A stretch of 43,906 nt of DNA, from assembly GCA_015256945.1 (NCBI GenBank), contig JABZLB010000026.1, forward strand, positions 1-43,906. Reading direction: 5' to 3'. Below are positions 7,713-16,090 of this stretch, piece by piece. The position numbers were made by a program, and so were the translations under genes. The notes below the pieces were generated by a model, which saw only the letters and a program-made list of their open reading frames with translations, made no database searches and was not told where the DNA came from. The DNA is from Prevotellaceae bacterium (lineage in GTDB: Bacteria > Bacteroidota > Bacteroidia > Bacteroidales > Bacteroidaceae). Numbering within the stretch: position 1 is the stretch's first letter; each line of letters opens with the position of its first letter.

Positions 7713-10028
7713 TTAAAACATAATGCTTGCCGACAGCGTAAAACTGCGTGTTAACGGGTAGCAAATGCCTTCGGGAACACGGGCCGATCGCCACGTAAGC
7801 AAGTTGCTCCCCTGCAACATCCACTGTATGTTATCAACGTATTTACTCTTAAACTTCAGCGTACGGCCCAACCATAATGAGGACCACTGTAAGCGGTTGT
7901 CGCTGTGCAGGGCATGTGTAACCGTAAGATAATCAACCACTTTGTTACCCGTAACACCGGTAAAGCTACCACCAAGCCCCCACTTTTTCCAGGCCATCAG
8001 CCATCCTATACTGCCACGAAACGTCGACTGCCCCATGCCATACATCATCAACGGTTGCTTATTCAGCACGTTTTCGTTGAAATAAGCAGGAATATCGGCC
8101 ATACCATTATGATTATACCGCATGGCCATCCACCCATCTACCAACACATTTTTATACGTAAAAAGCCTGTCCGAGGCCGTCAGTTCAAAGCCTGTGTTTA
8201 TCACTTTGCCTCCATGAGCTGCCTGCGTATAGAAACCATCAATAGCCGGTAACGGTATAACAACCAACTGGTTGCGTGCACTGTTGCGATAAAATTCGGC
8301 ATGAAAATGGCCCGTCTCCGTTGTCATATCGGCACCTGCAGCCCACATCAGCATGGTAACAGGCTTTAAACGGGTATTCGGTTTCGCGCTGAGGCGCGAC
8401 CCAATTTGGTAATAATTGTAAATATATTCGTCGTTAATGTTGTTGGTGTATGTGTTGGTAAAGTCGGAATAACTAAATGGAACCACACCCGTTGTACCAC
8501 TTTCTATGAAAAGGCGCAGCGTTTTCACGCGGCTATTCTCCAGCCAAGGCTCGTTGTGCATGTTCCAGTAGAGCTTGCCTGCCCAGTAAAAACGCGAACG
8601 CTTTTCGGGAGCAAGCAGGTTGGAACGGTTCAAATTGCCCGACAGTTTTATGCCGTATCGGTGACGAAACATATAGTCGACATTCGCAAAAACGCGCATG
8701 GTACGTTCAAAAAAACGATGGGCCGACGGTGCCTGCAGCGTGTCGTAGCTCTGCGTAAACGTAATATAGGCCAGCCTATCGTTCAGAATTCCGCGTCCGC
8801 CATAAGCCTCACCCGTGCTGTGTCCGTCAAAAAGGCTGAAGCCTAAAGCCGAAGAAAGAACACCCTTCCCTATATTGGCGTGATGGCTTAACGACGCTCC
8901 GCCCTCGTAGGAGGTATATCCTGAACGGCGGATATGGTAAGTGCCGTTGGCCCGCAAGTCGGTATTGGCAAGGAAAACAGCCGATGAAGGCGATATAAAA
9001 TCGTCGTATCGCACAAACTGCCGCACATAGCTGAAGTTACCATTCAGCTGCAGTTGCCAGGGCAGCACAGCGCGTACACCGAGCCTGTCGGTAAGCGTAA
9101 CCGTACGTTCCTTGAAGAACGAACCCAGCGAATGCTCATACAGCGGGTTGGGTAACGGCCTGCCGTTGACATCAACAAAGGGTTGCAGCGCACCCTGCGC
9201 ATCGTAAGGGCTTTCAGTTCCCTGAATGAGGGCCATATCACCCCATCGTCCGAAGTTAGACTTACGGGCGTTATAATAGTCGAAGCCCATATCATTATAC
9301 ACATCAATGGCTTTGTGACGATAGCCTACATACGAGCGCAAACTAAGGTCGTTATTGCCCGAGCCCTTCATTACACCCCTGCCGGCAGGCGAGAAAGTTG
9401 CCGTAAACCTATACGAAACCAGTCTGTCGCCACCCCCCACATCAATTTGATGACGTTGTGTAAAGCCCGTCTGGAGAGGCTCTGAAAGCCAGTTTGTGGG
9501 GCCTGCTACGTTTTTTTGCTGCGCCGTGTACGGGCTTTTGTCGGCCGAAAGCAATGTAAAGCCGGCACGATACGATACTTGAAGCGGCACTGCCGTGGGG
9601 CGCACGGTTTGAATTTCAACCACACCGTCAGCGCCATGTATACCGCATGCCGCCAGATTAACAGCATCGGTTATTACCCTGATTTCCCTAATGTCACTTA
9701 CATTCAGGGCACGGGCTACGTTAAGCGGAACGCGATTGCCATCAATTAAAAACAGAATGTTACGGCTGGCCGCACGTGATGCCCAACGGGTAAAACCTCT
9801 GACGGCCGATTCGTCAGGAATATATCCGGGAACATCGCCATGATATGCGCGGTCGGTAAGCACGAACGAAGGCTCCAATACCGACAGGGCATACCAAAAA
9901 TTATGTTGACTAACCTGCTGCAGTTCGGCCGAAGTAATTACTCTATCTTCGGCAACACTAAAAATAAGAAAACAGGGAGAAAAGGCAAAAACAACAAAAG
10001 CTGCCAGAAACCTCCTTATTCTGTTCAT
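7713..10028 (-). CDS. Short SusC-like TonB-dependent outer-membrane transporter without the N-terminal regulatory-like domain
   Basis: 771 residues, far below the roughly 1000 usual for SusC. The signal peptide (MNRIRRFL... to about FSVA, residue 26) is followed at once by EDRVITSAELQQ, which resembles a Ton box at the mature N terminus, then a plug domain (ILFLIDGNRVPLNVARALN). The usual xxAIYGSRAANGVI motif is replaced by NLAACGIHGADGVVEIQT. A beta-barrel of normal SusC type follows, ending SFTLSASIMF. The carboxypeptidase-regulatory-like domain present in the companion SusC is absent. The frame is intact with a clean ATG and promoter-proximal position, so this is probably a genuine compact transporter and not a broken gene. 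It pairs with the SusD gene 20 bp downstream. Confidence 0.9.
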   Translation of the reverse strand: MNRIRRFLAAFVVFAFSPCFLIFSVAEDRVITSAELQQVSQHNFWYALSVLEPSFVLTDRAYHGDVPGYIPDESAVRGFTRWASRAASRNILFLIDGNRVPLNVARALNVSDIREIRVITDAVNLAACGIHGADGVVEIQTVRPTAVPLQVSYRAGFTLLSADKSPYTAQQKNVAGPTNWLSEPLQTGFTQRHQIDVGGGDRLVSYRFTATFSPAGRGVMKGSGNNDLSLRSYVGYRHKAIDVYNDMGFDYYNARKSNFGRWGDMALIQGTESPYDAQGALQPFVDVNGRPLPNPLYEHSLGSFFKERTVTLTDRLGVRAVLPWQLQLNGNFSYVRQFVRYDDFISPSSAVFLANTDLRANGTYHIRRSGYTSYEGGASLSHHANIGKGVLSSALGFSLFDGHSTGEAYGGRGILNDRLAYITFTQSYDTLQAPSAHRFFERTMRVFANVDYMFRHRYGIKLSGNLNRSNLLAPEKRSRFYWAGKLYWNMHNEPWLENSRVKTLRLFIESGTTGVVPFSYSDFTNTYTNNINDEYIYNYYQIGSRLSAKPNTRLKPVTMLMWAAGADMTTETGHFHAEFYRNSARNQLVVIPLPAIDGFYTQAAHGGKVINTGFELTASDRLFTYKNVLVDGWMAMRYNHNGMADIPAYFNENVLNKQPLMMYGMGQSTFRGSIGWLMAWKKWGLGGSFTGVTGNKVVDYLTVTHALHSDNRLQWSSLWLGRTLKFKSKYVDNIQWMLQGSNLLTWRSARVPEGICYPLTRSFTLSASIMF

Positions 10029-10049
10029 AAATATTCACGTTTATAACGA

Positions 10050-10057
10050 CAAAGTTA
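10050..10057 (-). promoter_or_regulatory. Candidate -7 element for the SusCD operon
   Basis: On the minus strand the sequence is TAACTTTG, matching the Bacteroidota -7 consensus TAnnTTTG, 22 bp before the ATG at 10028. No convincing TTTG -33 box lies at the expected distance, so this is a consensus match only. Confidence 0.5.
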
Positions 10058-10322
10058 CTACAATTCCCTTAATATTTTTAAAGATTATGCTGTGATTATA
10101 AAACAATTAGGGAAAATACTTAAAAATAGGTATGATACCCTGCCAAACCATAAACTACAACTTTAAACGGGTACAACGAAGGGACGAAACCGGGTGACGC
10201 ATGCCGTACAACAGACTGTTTTATATCTTTAAAAAAGCCTGACCCATCACCAAAAAGGCGTAACCCGAAATGTATAACAGCATAATGGTGCTTGTTTAAC
10301 ACCACAGTGAAAGGCAGATTAT

Positions 10323-10422
10323 GAAATAAAGGTCATTGTGCGGCGGCCGTCAGAAGTGCTGCCGACGAACGTCAAACAACACGTACGACGGCCGTCAACC
10401 ACGCTGCTGACGGCTGCCACAC
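10323..10422. repeat. GC-rich palindromic intergenic repeat, copy A
   Basis: This GC-rich block sits in an otherwise AT-rich 516-bp intergenic region (10029-10544). It begins GAAATAAAGGTCAT (10323-10336), a string repeated exactly at 34554-34567. Two arms, 10338-10353 and 10407-10422, can pair with 14 of 16 matches, and GACGGCCGTCA-like half-sites recur between them. The terminal inverted ATGACCT of copy B has been lost here. No gene is supported in the rest of this intergenic region apart from the flanking promoter and terminator. Confidence 0.75.
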
Positions 10423-10490
10423 CCTTACCTTAACAGCCTGAACCGAGTAACATAAAGACAAAAACCGTCGGAGAAATAGATATAACAAAA

Positions 10491-10514
10491 AACCGGAATC
10501 GACTGATTCCGGTT
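10491..10514 (-). terminator. Rho-independent terminator of the glycan operon
   Basis: A perfect 10-bp stem AACCGGAATC (10491-10500) pairs with 10505-10514 around a four-base loop. Read on the minus strand it is followed by a run of Ts. It lies about 30 bp past the stop codon at 10545 of the last glycan-cluster gene. Confidence 0.9.
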
Positions 10515-10544
10515 ACAAAACAATGATATTTATCGTTGTATTAC

Positions 10545-11738
10545 TTACTTCCCTGCCTCCGCGGCCCGTCTTAACTTCCACTTATAAAAGGCATGCCACC
10601 AACGGCTAACGGGCCGTCCCCATACCGTTTCGGATGGAAAGTCGAGTGCAAAATGCAGGTTACGGTAAGTTTCAACAAAATACTGCCGGTAAGTAGACAG
10701 CCCCCTAAAGGCATAACGCTCATCGTAAAAACCGAAGTTGCCACTGTGAATAATCTCTGAAAGCAACAACCGGCCTATGCGTTCGTTGGGTTTTACGAAC
10801 AAAAAATCGTCGTCTAAGCCAAGCACGTCCCGCATAATATACATTACGGCAGAGGCAAATTTAAGCATGCCCGTATGGCGGAGCGTACCGAGAACCTGTT
10901 GTTTCTCATCGGGTGTAAGCCGGCGACGCAGCAGGTAATAGTAATCAATCATCTGTCGTAAGCCTATGCCTTCAAAGAAAAAATGGTGCATCAGGTGCGA
11001 CAACTGAAAGACAACGTTAAAACTATTTGTCGGTATGCAGATGGTTCCCAGGCCATCAGGCAGCTGCACCATGTTCCTGAACTGTTCGTCTTTATGGTCA
11101 TCAAACCACCGCCTCAGACGCTTTTCGTGAACGATATTACCCATAAACGAAGGAAAAAAATGCAGTTCGACAGGTGTTTTCATAACGTTAAGTTCGATAT
11201 GATGGTAGCCTATTTCGCCCTTATTATCCTGCCGACGGGCAATTTTTATGAGCTTTGTAATTTCGGGATCAACCGTCCAGAAATAATGTTTACGTTGGGT
11301 TTGTACATCTGTTTGTCCGGCATCGGTAGATGCTTCAGGCCGAATCTGGCACCAAATATCAATATCTCCCGATGTGCGCATGTAAGGATCGGGATACATT
11401 AAGGCGTTGCCCTGCCCTTTTAATACACAGCTTTTAACAAGGAAATCGCGATAAAGACCTGTGGTCAATGCCGAAGCATCGCGGTAAACCTGTATATTAG
11501 CCTTTTTTATAGCTGCATATGTAGCATACCATTTCAAAATAGTTGCGCTCGAAGGTTTGTGGGCTGAATCGCCCATACGCGCCAATCCATGGTACAATAC
11601 GCCGGCAATGGCCTGCTTTCGGCCAAACAACAACAATTCGTCCCAATCAATATCACTGACTGAATCGGGAACAGGGCTGTCCTCGTTTAGGGAATATCTA
11701 AGAAAATCTAAATGGGCTTTTACGCTCTTTGCTTGCAT
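10545..11738 (-). CDS. Nucleotidyltransferase-fold protein of glycan clusters
   Basis: 397 residues, soluble, no signal peptide. Key motifs are CVLKGQGNALMYPDPYMR (about 104-121) followed by SGDIDIW (123-129), the G...DxD pattern of the DNA polymerase beta-like nucleotidyltransferase fold; it fits the 'uncharacterised nucleotidyltransferase' family (NTP_transf_5, PF14907). Proteins of this family are often encoded in surface-polysaccharide clusters, but their reaction is not established. It is the last gene of the operon, 12 bp after the WecA-like transferase, and is followed by a strong terminator. A role in modifying the glycan or a nucleotide-activated precursor is an inference from position only. 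Confidence 0.7.
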   Translation of the reverse strand: MQAKSVKAHLDFLRYSLNEDSPVPDSVSDIDWDELLLFGRKQAIAGVLYHGLARMGDSAHKPSSATILKWYATYAAIKKANIQVYRDASALTTGLYRDFLVKSCVLKGQGNALMYPDPYMRTSGDIDIWCQIRPEASTDAGQTDVQTQRKHYFWTVDPEITKLIKIARRQDNKGEIGYHHIELNVMKTPVELHFFPSFMGNIVHEKRLRRWFDDHKDEQFRNMVQLPDGLGTICIPTNSFNVVFQLSHLMHHFFFEGIGLRQMIDYYYLLRRRLTPDEKQQVLGTLRHTGMLKFASAVMYIMRDVLGLDDDFLFVKPNERIGRLLLSEIIHSGNFGFYDERYAFRGLSTYRQYFVETYRNLHFALDFPSETVWGRPVSRWWHAFYKWKLRRAAEAGK

Positions 11739-11750
11739 TGAAACAGGAAC

Positions 11751-12752
11751 TTAACCTTGATGTAAATGGAAAAAACGTTTCATAAATAGAATATAAACTA
11801 CCGATAACACGGCTATCTGTAATAGCAACGTAAGGTAACCCGGGCAAGCAACGTACCACACACAGCATATAAGCTGGACAACCATATAAAGCGATGATAC
11901 GGCGACATGGGGCACATGCAGCTCGTTTGCCATAATCTGGTACAGATGTTTACGATGGGGCAGCGATATTTTTTCGTGCAGCATGAGTCGGTGAATAATC
12001 GTAAGACACCCGTCAACACCATATACAACCAGGAACGACAGCAAGGAAAGGTCGCGCGTTTGCACGATAATGAAACCAAGAGAAAACAGTATGATAAAGG
12101 CGATTGAAACAGAACCTACGTCACCTGCAAAGCATTTTGCACGGGGACGGAAATTAAAGAAACAGAAAACAACGTCGGCCAGCAACGTAATTGTAACCAA
12201 TGACGACACCCAGTGAGCCAATGATTCCCCGGCCTGCATAGTATGAGAGTTCAGTGTATAAAGAATAGCCGTAAGCACTACCAACGAATAACCGCCTGTT
12301 ATGCCGTTGATACCGTCCATGAAATTAAACACGTTCATGGCTCCTGTGCAGACAATTAGCCCGATAACAACAAAAAAAATGATATAGGAAAAAGATGCGG
12401 AGGTAGCACACAAACCATTGCAAACCGACAAAACAAGCTGACACAGCAATAACAAAATGCCAATAAACTGCAATGGCAAACGTAATAAAGGACTTAACGA
12501 ATGGATGTCATCAACGAAACTTAACATCGAAACAATGCTAAGACCAACAAAAAATAATGGGTAATGGCAACCAGAAAGCAGGAACCATACCCATGCACCA
12601 AGATAGAAAATAATACCTCCTCCGCGAAGGGTTATAAACTTAGACGAGCCGCGTTCTGACGGTTTGTCGATAATATTATAATGGTCGGCAACCCTGAAAT
12701 AAACTATTTCGAGAATAAAAAGAAGCAGAAATATAATCGCTAAACGCCACAT
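11751..12752 (-). CDS. WecA/WbpL-like polyprenyl-phosphate sugar-1-phosphate transferase
   Basis: 333 residues of mostly membrane segments (about ten). Family motifs are FVDDIHSLSP (D81, D82, likely Mg-binding), NVFNFMDGINGITGG (140-154), FAGDVGS (D211) and PHRKH (265-269), all typical of the MraY/WecA/WbpL superfamily. It should move a HexNAc-1-phosphate from its UDP-sugar onto undecaprenyl phosphate on the cytoplasmic face, starting the repeat unit that the glycosyltransferases here extend and the flippase exports. It follows the lipoprotein gene after 117 bp and precedes the nucleotidyltransferase gene by 12 bp. The nearby sugar-nucleotide reductase suggests a UDP-QuiNAc or UDP-FucNAc type substrate, but this is only inference. 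Confidence 0.88.
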   Translation of the reverse strand: MWRLAIIFLLLFILEIVYFRVADHYNIIDKPSERGSSKFITLRGGGIIFYLGAWVWFLLSGCHYPLFFVGLSIVSMLSFVDDIHSLSPLLRLPLQFIGILLLLCQLVLSVCNGLCATSASFSYIIFFVVIGLIVCTGAMNVFNFMDGINGITGGYSLVVLTAILYTLNSHTMQAGESLAHWVSSLVTITLLADVVFCFFNFRPRAKCFAGDVGSVSIAFIILFSLGFIIVQTRDLSLLSFLVVYGVDGCLTIIHRLMLHEKISLPHRKHLYQIMANELHVPHVAVSSLYMVVQLICCVWYVACPGYLTLLLQIAVLSVVYILFMKRFFHLHQG

Positions 12753-12869
12753 TTTTATAATTGTTTTAATATAGATTCGACCCGAGTAAGCTGTTTTCTT
12801 TGGCTAAAGGAATAAAAAAAGAATGGCTTTCACACCATCTACAAGAACAAATAATACTTATAATTACAG

Positions 12870-13415
12870 CTATATTGTATTATTATTGATAATATCACTG
12901 ATTTTATAGCTTCCTCCTTGCTTTATTATTTTTACCCGATATGAGTTTTCGGGTTGCCTGCCAAAGGTTATCTTGTACCAATTATCACCTATAAACACCA
13001 TCTTCATATTGCGAATATTAACCTCCGGATTATCGTCATTGCCGCCAGTTACAAACATCCATATAGCAAGACAACCTCCATCTTCGCAATCATATTCCTC
13101 TGAATATATCTTTTCTAATTTATGAATGAACCCTGTTGTCAGGCAGGACATTGCAACGCTGTCACCTCTATTTAACGAGCCTCCCAAAATATAACTTTGC
13201 ATAAACCTTTTATAAAAAGAAACGACAGCCTCTGTTTCAGGAGAACCTTTTAACAGTTTTTCGTTTACAATATGCTGATTTCGGGAAGTAGTATCGTCAT
13301 AATTTTCGACTTTTGTATTTGTAAAGTCTTGGTTTCTCTTCTTAATAACGTTGCAACTTATTAGGCCTATACTTAATAATAAGATTTTTATATAAACTTT
13401 AAGTTGTTTGCTCAT
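12870..13415 (-). CDS. Small lipoprotein of unknown function
   Basis: 181 residues beginning MSKQLKVYIKILLLSIGLIS and then C, a lipoprotein signal with lipobox ISC. The frame opens one codon earlier at a GTG, but ATG at 13415 is preceded by AGAGAGG, a fair ribosome-binding site. The body contains VVSFYKRFMQSYI, a Cys-containing EEYDCEDGGC, and WYKITFG... before a terminal KISDIIN, reminiscent of NTF2-like DUF3828 lipoproteins, but I cannot confirm that. It is the only envelope lipoprotein in the middle of a cytoplasmic/membrane glycan-assembly operon, and gaps of 45 and 117 bp flank it, larger than most. It may be an independent cargo gene. Confidence 0.75.
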   Translation of the reverse strand: MSKQLKVYIKILLLSIGLISCNVIKKRNQDFTNTKVENYDDTTSRNQHIVNEKLLKGSPETEAVVSFYKRFMQSYILGGSLNRGDSVAMSCLTTGFIHKLEKIYSEEYDCEDGGCLAIWMFVTGGNDDNPEVNIRNMKMVFIGDNWYKITFGRQPENSYRVKIIKQGGSYKISDIINNNTI

Positions 13416-13435
13416 CACCTCTCTTATGGAATAAA

Positions 13436-13456
13436 TTGTTAGCGTGAGCTTAACAA
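13436..13456 (-). terminator. Possible weak terminator or attenuator inside the glycan operon
   Basis: The arms TTGTTAGC (13436-13443) and GCTTAACAA (13448-13456) pair with a one-base bulge around GTGA. On the minus strand the stem is followed by TTTATTC. It lies between the WbuC-like gene and the lipoprotein gene and could reduce read-through, but the stem is short. Confidence 0.3.
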
Positions 13457-13463
13457 ACCCATA

Positions 13464-13859
13464 TTATTTTAATATGTCACATTCCTGAACAGGCATGTAA
13501 GGACCGTCTTTTGTCTCAAAAATCACGGTGCCAGAAGCCAATACATCCATCGAATGCCAGACGCCAGCGGGAATATGAATGCCGTAATTATCCGCCTCAA
13601 CACTTAGGATTGTTTCTTCTATAATTTGCTTTTTATCATTATAGAACTTCATTTTCAGTTTACCTCGCAACAGGATATAGGTTTCGGATGTATGCTTATG
13701 ACGATGAATGGGGACGACAGTTCCCGGTTCTAAAGCATTTAAAAGTCGCTGACATGGGGCGTCAAGAGAGTCGTGAAAGTTGTAATTCATCCGCAGTCTG
13801 CCGGCTTCTTTCGCCTCTGCCGTAACCTTATCGAGCAGGCTTTTGTTGATAATCTTCAT
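13464..13859 (-). CDS. wbuC: WbuC-family cupin-fold protein
   Basis: 131 residues with a central cupin: GTVVPIHRHKHTSETYILLR (about 46-65) supplies the His/Glu metal-ligand cluster, and GIHIPAGVWHSMDVL (about 93-107) supplies the second cupin motif. Size and motifs fit the WbuC family, first named from O-antigen clusters, where it accompanies a WbuB-like glycosyltransferase and HexNAc-modifying enzymes. The same company is seen here: a GT4 enzyme and an epimerase-fold enzyme directly upstream. The catalytic role of WbuC is not established; a metal-dependent step in sugar-nucleotide or glycan modification is inferred. It starts 26 bp after the epimerase gene stop. Confidence 0.85.
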   Translation of the reverse strand: MKIINKSLLDKVTAEAKEAGRLRMNYNFHDSLDAPCQRLLNALEPGTVVPIHRHKHTSETYILLRGKLKMKFYNDKKQIIEETILSVEADNYGIHIPAGVWHSMDVLASGTVIFETKDGPYMPVQECDILK

Positions 13860-13885
13860 CTATTTATTGCGTTTAAACCTATTCC

Positions 13886-14845
13886 CTATTGCGTTTGAAG
13901 CTGCTTCTTGTTACAATTAAAGCTGCGAATGGTATAAGAAAGACCTTCACGTGCCGACAATGGCATTTTATCAATTTGCAGTGCACGCTTTATCTTACTG
14001 TTGTCAACCACATAATTTTCTGTAAGCTTTGACAAACGTTCAGTGGTTAAAGGCAGATGTAAACGGTCACCGATATTGGCCAAAAATGTCATGGCTCCGC
14101 ACCCGAACTTCCATATTCGCACCTTGCGCCCTAAACAATCGCCTATAATTTCAATCAGCGTGTTGGTAGACAAAGCCTCATCATCAGCAAGGTTATAAAC
14201 ACCACTGTTAGCATTGTGTTCCAAAAGCTGCTCAACAACAAAGCATACATTTTGGATAGAACAGAAAGAACGCTTGTTCTCGAACGCACCTAAAGGCCAT
14301 GGAAGACCCTTGCTTATTACTTTAAATAGCAAATTAAGATTACCTTTATTGCCTGGTCCGTGCATCATACAAGGGCGTAGGATATAGACCTGCCTGCCAT
14401 CAGTTTGGGAAGATGGTGCCGATTGCCATATGTCATTTATTTGTTTTTCGGCAGCCGCCTTGCTTTCGCCATACGGACCTTTAGGCGCAGGTGTGACATC
14501 TTCGGTAAGTATATGGCCCGGAACTTTGTCGGCCGCAGCCTTAACTGACGAGAAAAAGATGAACTTCTTTATATCCTGATGTTCCATGAAGTAGGTAAAA
14601 ACTTTCATGGTTAAATCTCTGTTTACCTTAAAATAAACATCTGCTTCAGTCTGGTTTTTGGTATCATGAGCCTTCCCTGCCAGATGAATGATGGCATCAA
14701 CATGAGGTAACCGTCCGCTTTCAAGGTCATTCCATACATAATTTCCCGTGCGCCCCAGCCCAAAGATAGTATGCCCTTTTGCTTCCAAATAAGGCACAAT
14801 ATTCTGTCCTACAAAGCCATGGCAACCTGTTATCAATATATTCAT
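13886..14845 (-). CDS. NAD-dependent sugar-nucleotide epimerase/reductase (extended SDR)
   Basis: 319 residues with a Rossmann start MNILITGCHGFVGQNI (GxxGxxG at 7-13), then IIHLAGKAHD, FFSSVKAAAD (Ser100) and YGESK (Tyr125/Lys129), giving the SDR catalytic Ser-Tyr-Lys set. It belongs to the extended SDR family acting on nucleotide sugars. The closest functional models from context are WbpV/GalE-like reductases or epimerases that make UDP-QuiNAc, UDP-FucNAc or related sugars for a WbpL-like initiating transferase, which is encoded three genes downstream. Which of these reactions it carries out cannot be read from the sequence. The gene begins 1 bp after the GT4 stop codon, so the two are translationally close. 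Confidence 0.85.
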   Translation of the reverse strand: MNILITGCHGFVGQNIVPYLEAKGHTIFGLGRTGNYVWNDLESGRLPHVDAIIHLAGKAHDTKNQTEADVYFKVNRDLTMKVFTYFMEHQDIKKFIFFSSVKAAADKVPGHILTEDVTPAPKGPYGESKAAAEKQINDIWQSAPSSQTDGRQVYILRPCMMHGPGNKGNLNLLFKVISKGLPWPLGAFENKRSFCSIQNVCFVVEQLLEHNANSGVYNLADDEALSTNTLIEIIGDCLGRKVRIWKFGCGAMTFLANIGDRLHLPLTTERLSKLTENYVVDNSKIKRALQIDKMPLSAREGLSYTIRSFNCNKKQLQTQ

Positions 14846-14846
14846 A

Positions 14847-15989
14847 TCAGTATAACTTCTCTATTTCGTTCCAAACAATATGATTTTCAAAATTCTTACG
14901 CACCCATTCACGAGCCTTCTGCCCGTCAACACTGCTGCGTGCATCATGAATACTACGGATAGCATCGGCAAGTTGTACCACATTATGCTCAACAAACAGT
15001 CCGGTTATACCTTCCTGAATGGAATCGCAACAGCCAGTAGCGCGCGTCGTTATAACAGGAACCTGCATTGACTGGGCCTCTAATACACCCGTGGGAAAAC
15101 CCTCACGATATGACGCTAACACGTAAACGTTCATCATAGCATAGAAGTATTCCATATCAGAATTTTGGAAATCGGTCCATACTATTTGTGTATCGTTCTT
15201 AATATCTTGCTGTACATCATCGGGAAGAGCATCCCTAACCTCAAACATACCAACCAAGAGGAGCTTATAATGAGCATTGGCTTTCTTCACATCACGGAAA
15301 GCACGTACCAACTCTATAATGCCTTTATCGCGTACTAATCGCCCAGAATAGCCTATAACCCAATCGTCATCTGCTATTCCCCACTTTGATTTCATACGCG
15401 ATAACTTCTGTGGGTCTATATTGTCGGGGTTGAATTTACCTTCGGTATCAATGCCACAACATGTACCTTTATGTAGTATAATCTGTTTGGATGGGGAAGC
15501 CAGATGATCGTGTATAGAGTGTTGCAGAACAGAAGGAGACACGCAAACGATTTTCGTTGCGCACAAAGAGGCAAGCCTGTCAACGCTCATCAGAATGAAA
15601 CGCTTCAGTCCATGTGACGTCTGATAAACAAGACCATGACGGAAATATATCCGTTTAGGAACTCGCATCAGCCATCCTGCAATCATCGACAGAAGGCCGC
15701 CTTTAGGCGTATGCCCCACAACAATGCCGATTTGCTTTTGTTTAATATAACGGCATATCCCTATAACGGTCTTAATATCCTGGATAGGATTGATTGATCT
15801 GAGAACTGGTAATACCCGATAATCAAAATCATTTTCTTTTGCATATGCCGCCAAATACTCAGATTCAGAACATACAACAAAGAACTTATAGCCCTTATCC
15901 TTAAAATATTTAAATTGCCCTCCGATAAAATACGGAAGTACAAAATAAATATTTACAACGTGAAGTATGTTATTATTGCAGTGTTTCAT
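14847..15989 (-). CDS. GT4-family glycosyltransferase (WbuB-like)
   Basis: 380 residues, GT-B fold. The N-terminal domain starts NILHVVNIYFVLPYFIGGQF and includes VVGHTPKGGLLSMIAG and YFRHGLVYQTSHG. The C-terminal nucleotide-sugar domain has IGYSGRLVRDKGIIELVRAF and the EX7E motif REGFPTGVLEAQSMQVPVI. These are GT4 (Glyco_trans_1) signatures. It probably adds a sugar to the undecaprenyl-linked acceptor on the cytoplasmic side of the membrane. Together with the next genes (SDR enzyme, WbuC) it forms a module of balanced base composition unlike the AT-rich genes upstream. A 101-bp gap with a promoter-like element precedes it. Confidence 0.9.
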   Translation of the reverse strand: MKHCNNNILHVVNIYFVLPYFIGGQFKYFKDKGYKFFVVCSESEYLAAYAKENDFDYRVLPVLRSINPIQDIKTVIGICRYIKQKQIGIVVGHTPKGGLLSMIAGWLMRVPKRIYFRHGLVYQTSHGLKRFILMSVDRLASLCATKIVCVSPSVLQHSIHDHLASPSKQIILHKGTCCGIDTEGKFNPDNIDPQKLSRMKSKWGIADDDWVIGYSGRLVRDKGIIELVRAFRDVKKANAHYKLLLVGMFEVRDALPDDVQQDIKNDTQIVWTDFQNSDMEYFYAMMNVYVLASYREGFPTGVLEAQSMQVPVITTRATGCCDSIQEGITGLFVEHNVVQLADAIRSIHDARSSVDGQKAREWVRKNFENHIVWNEIEKLY

Positions 15990-16031
15990 AATGTATTATT
16001 ACCCAATCCAAAGAAAGAAACTATCAATAAA

Positions 16032-16039
16032 CAAACATA
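16032..16039 (-). promoter_or_regulatory. Candidate internal promoter (-7 element) in the glycan cluster
   Basis: The minus strand reads TATGTTTG, matching TAnnTTTG, 43 bp before the ATG at 15989, in the 101-bp gap 15990-16090. It would give the downstream module (GT4, SDR, WbuC, lipoprotein, initiating transferase, nucleotidyltransferase) its own start. The gap is very AT-rich, so a chance match is possible. Confidence 0.35.
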
Positions 16040-16090
16040 AAGCAAAATATAAATTTCAATAATTATAAAATTGAATCCCTGATATAATTA

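Noticed and set aside
10120..10305. 61-codon minus-strand ORF in the SusC upstream region
   Set aside because: No recognisable motif and no promoter suitably placed; sits between the operon promoter and the palindromic repeat.
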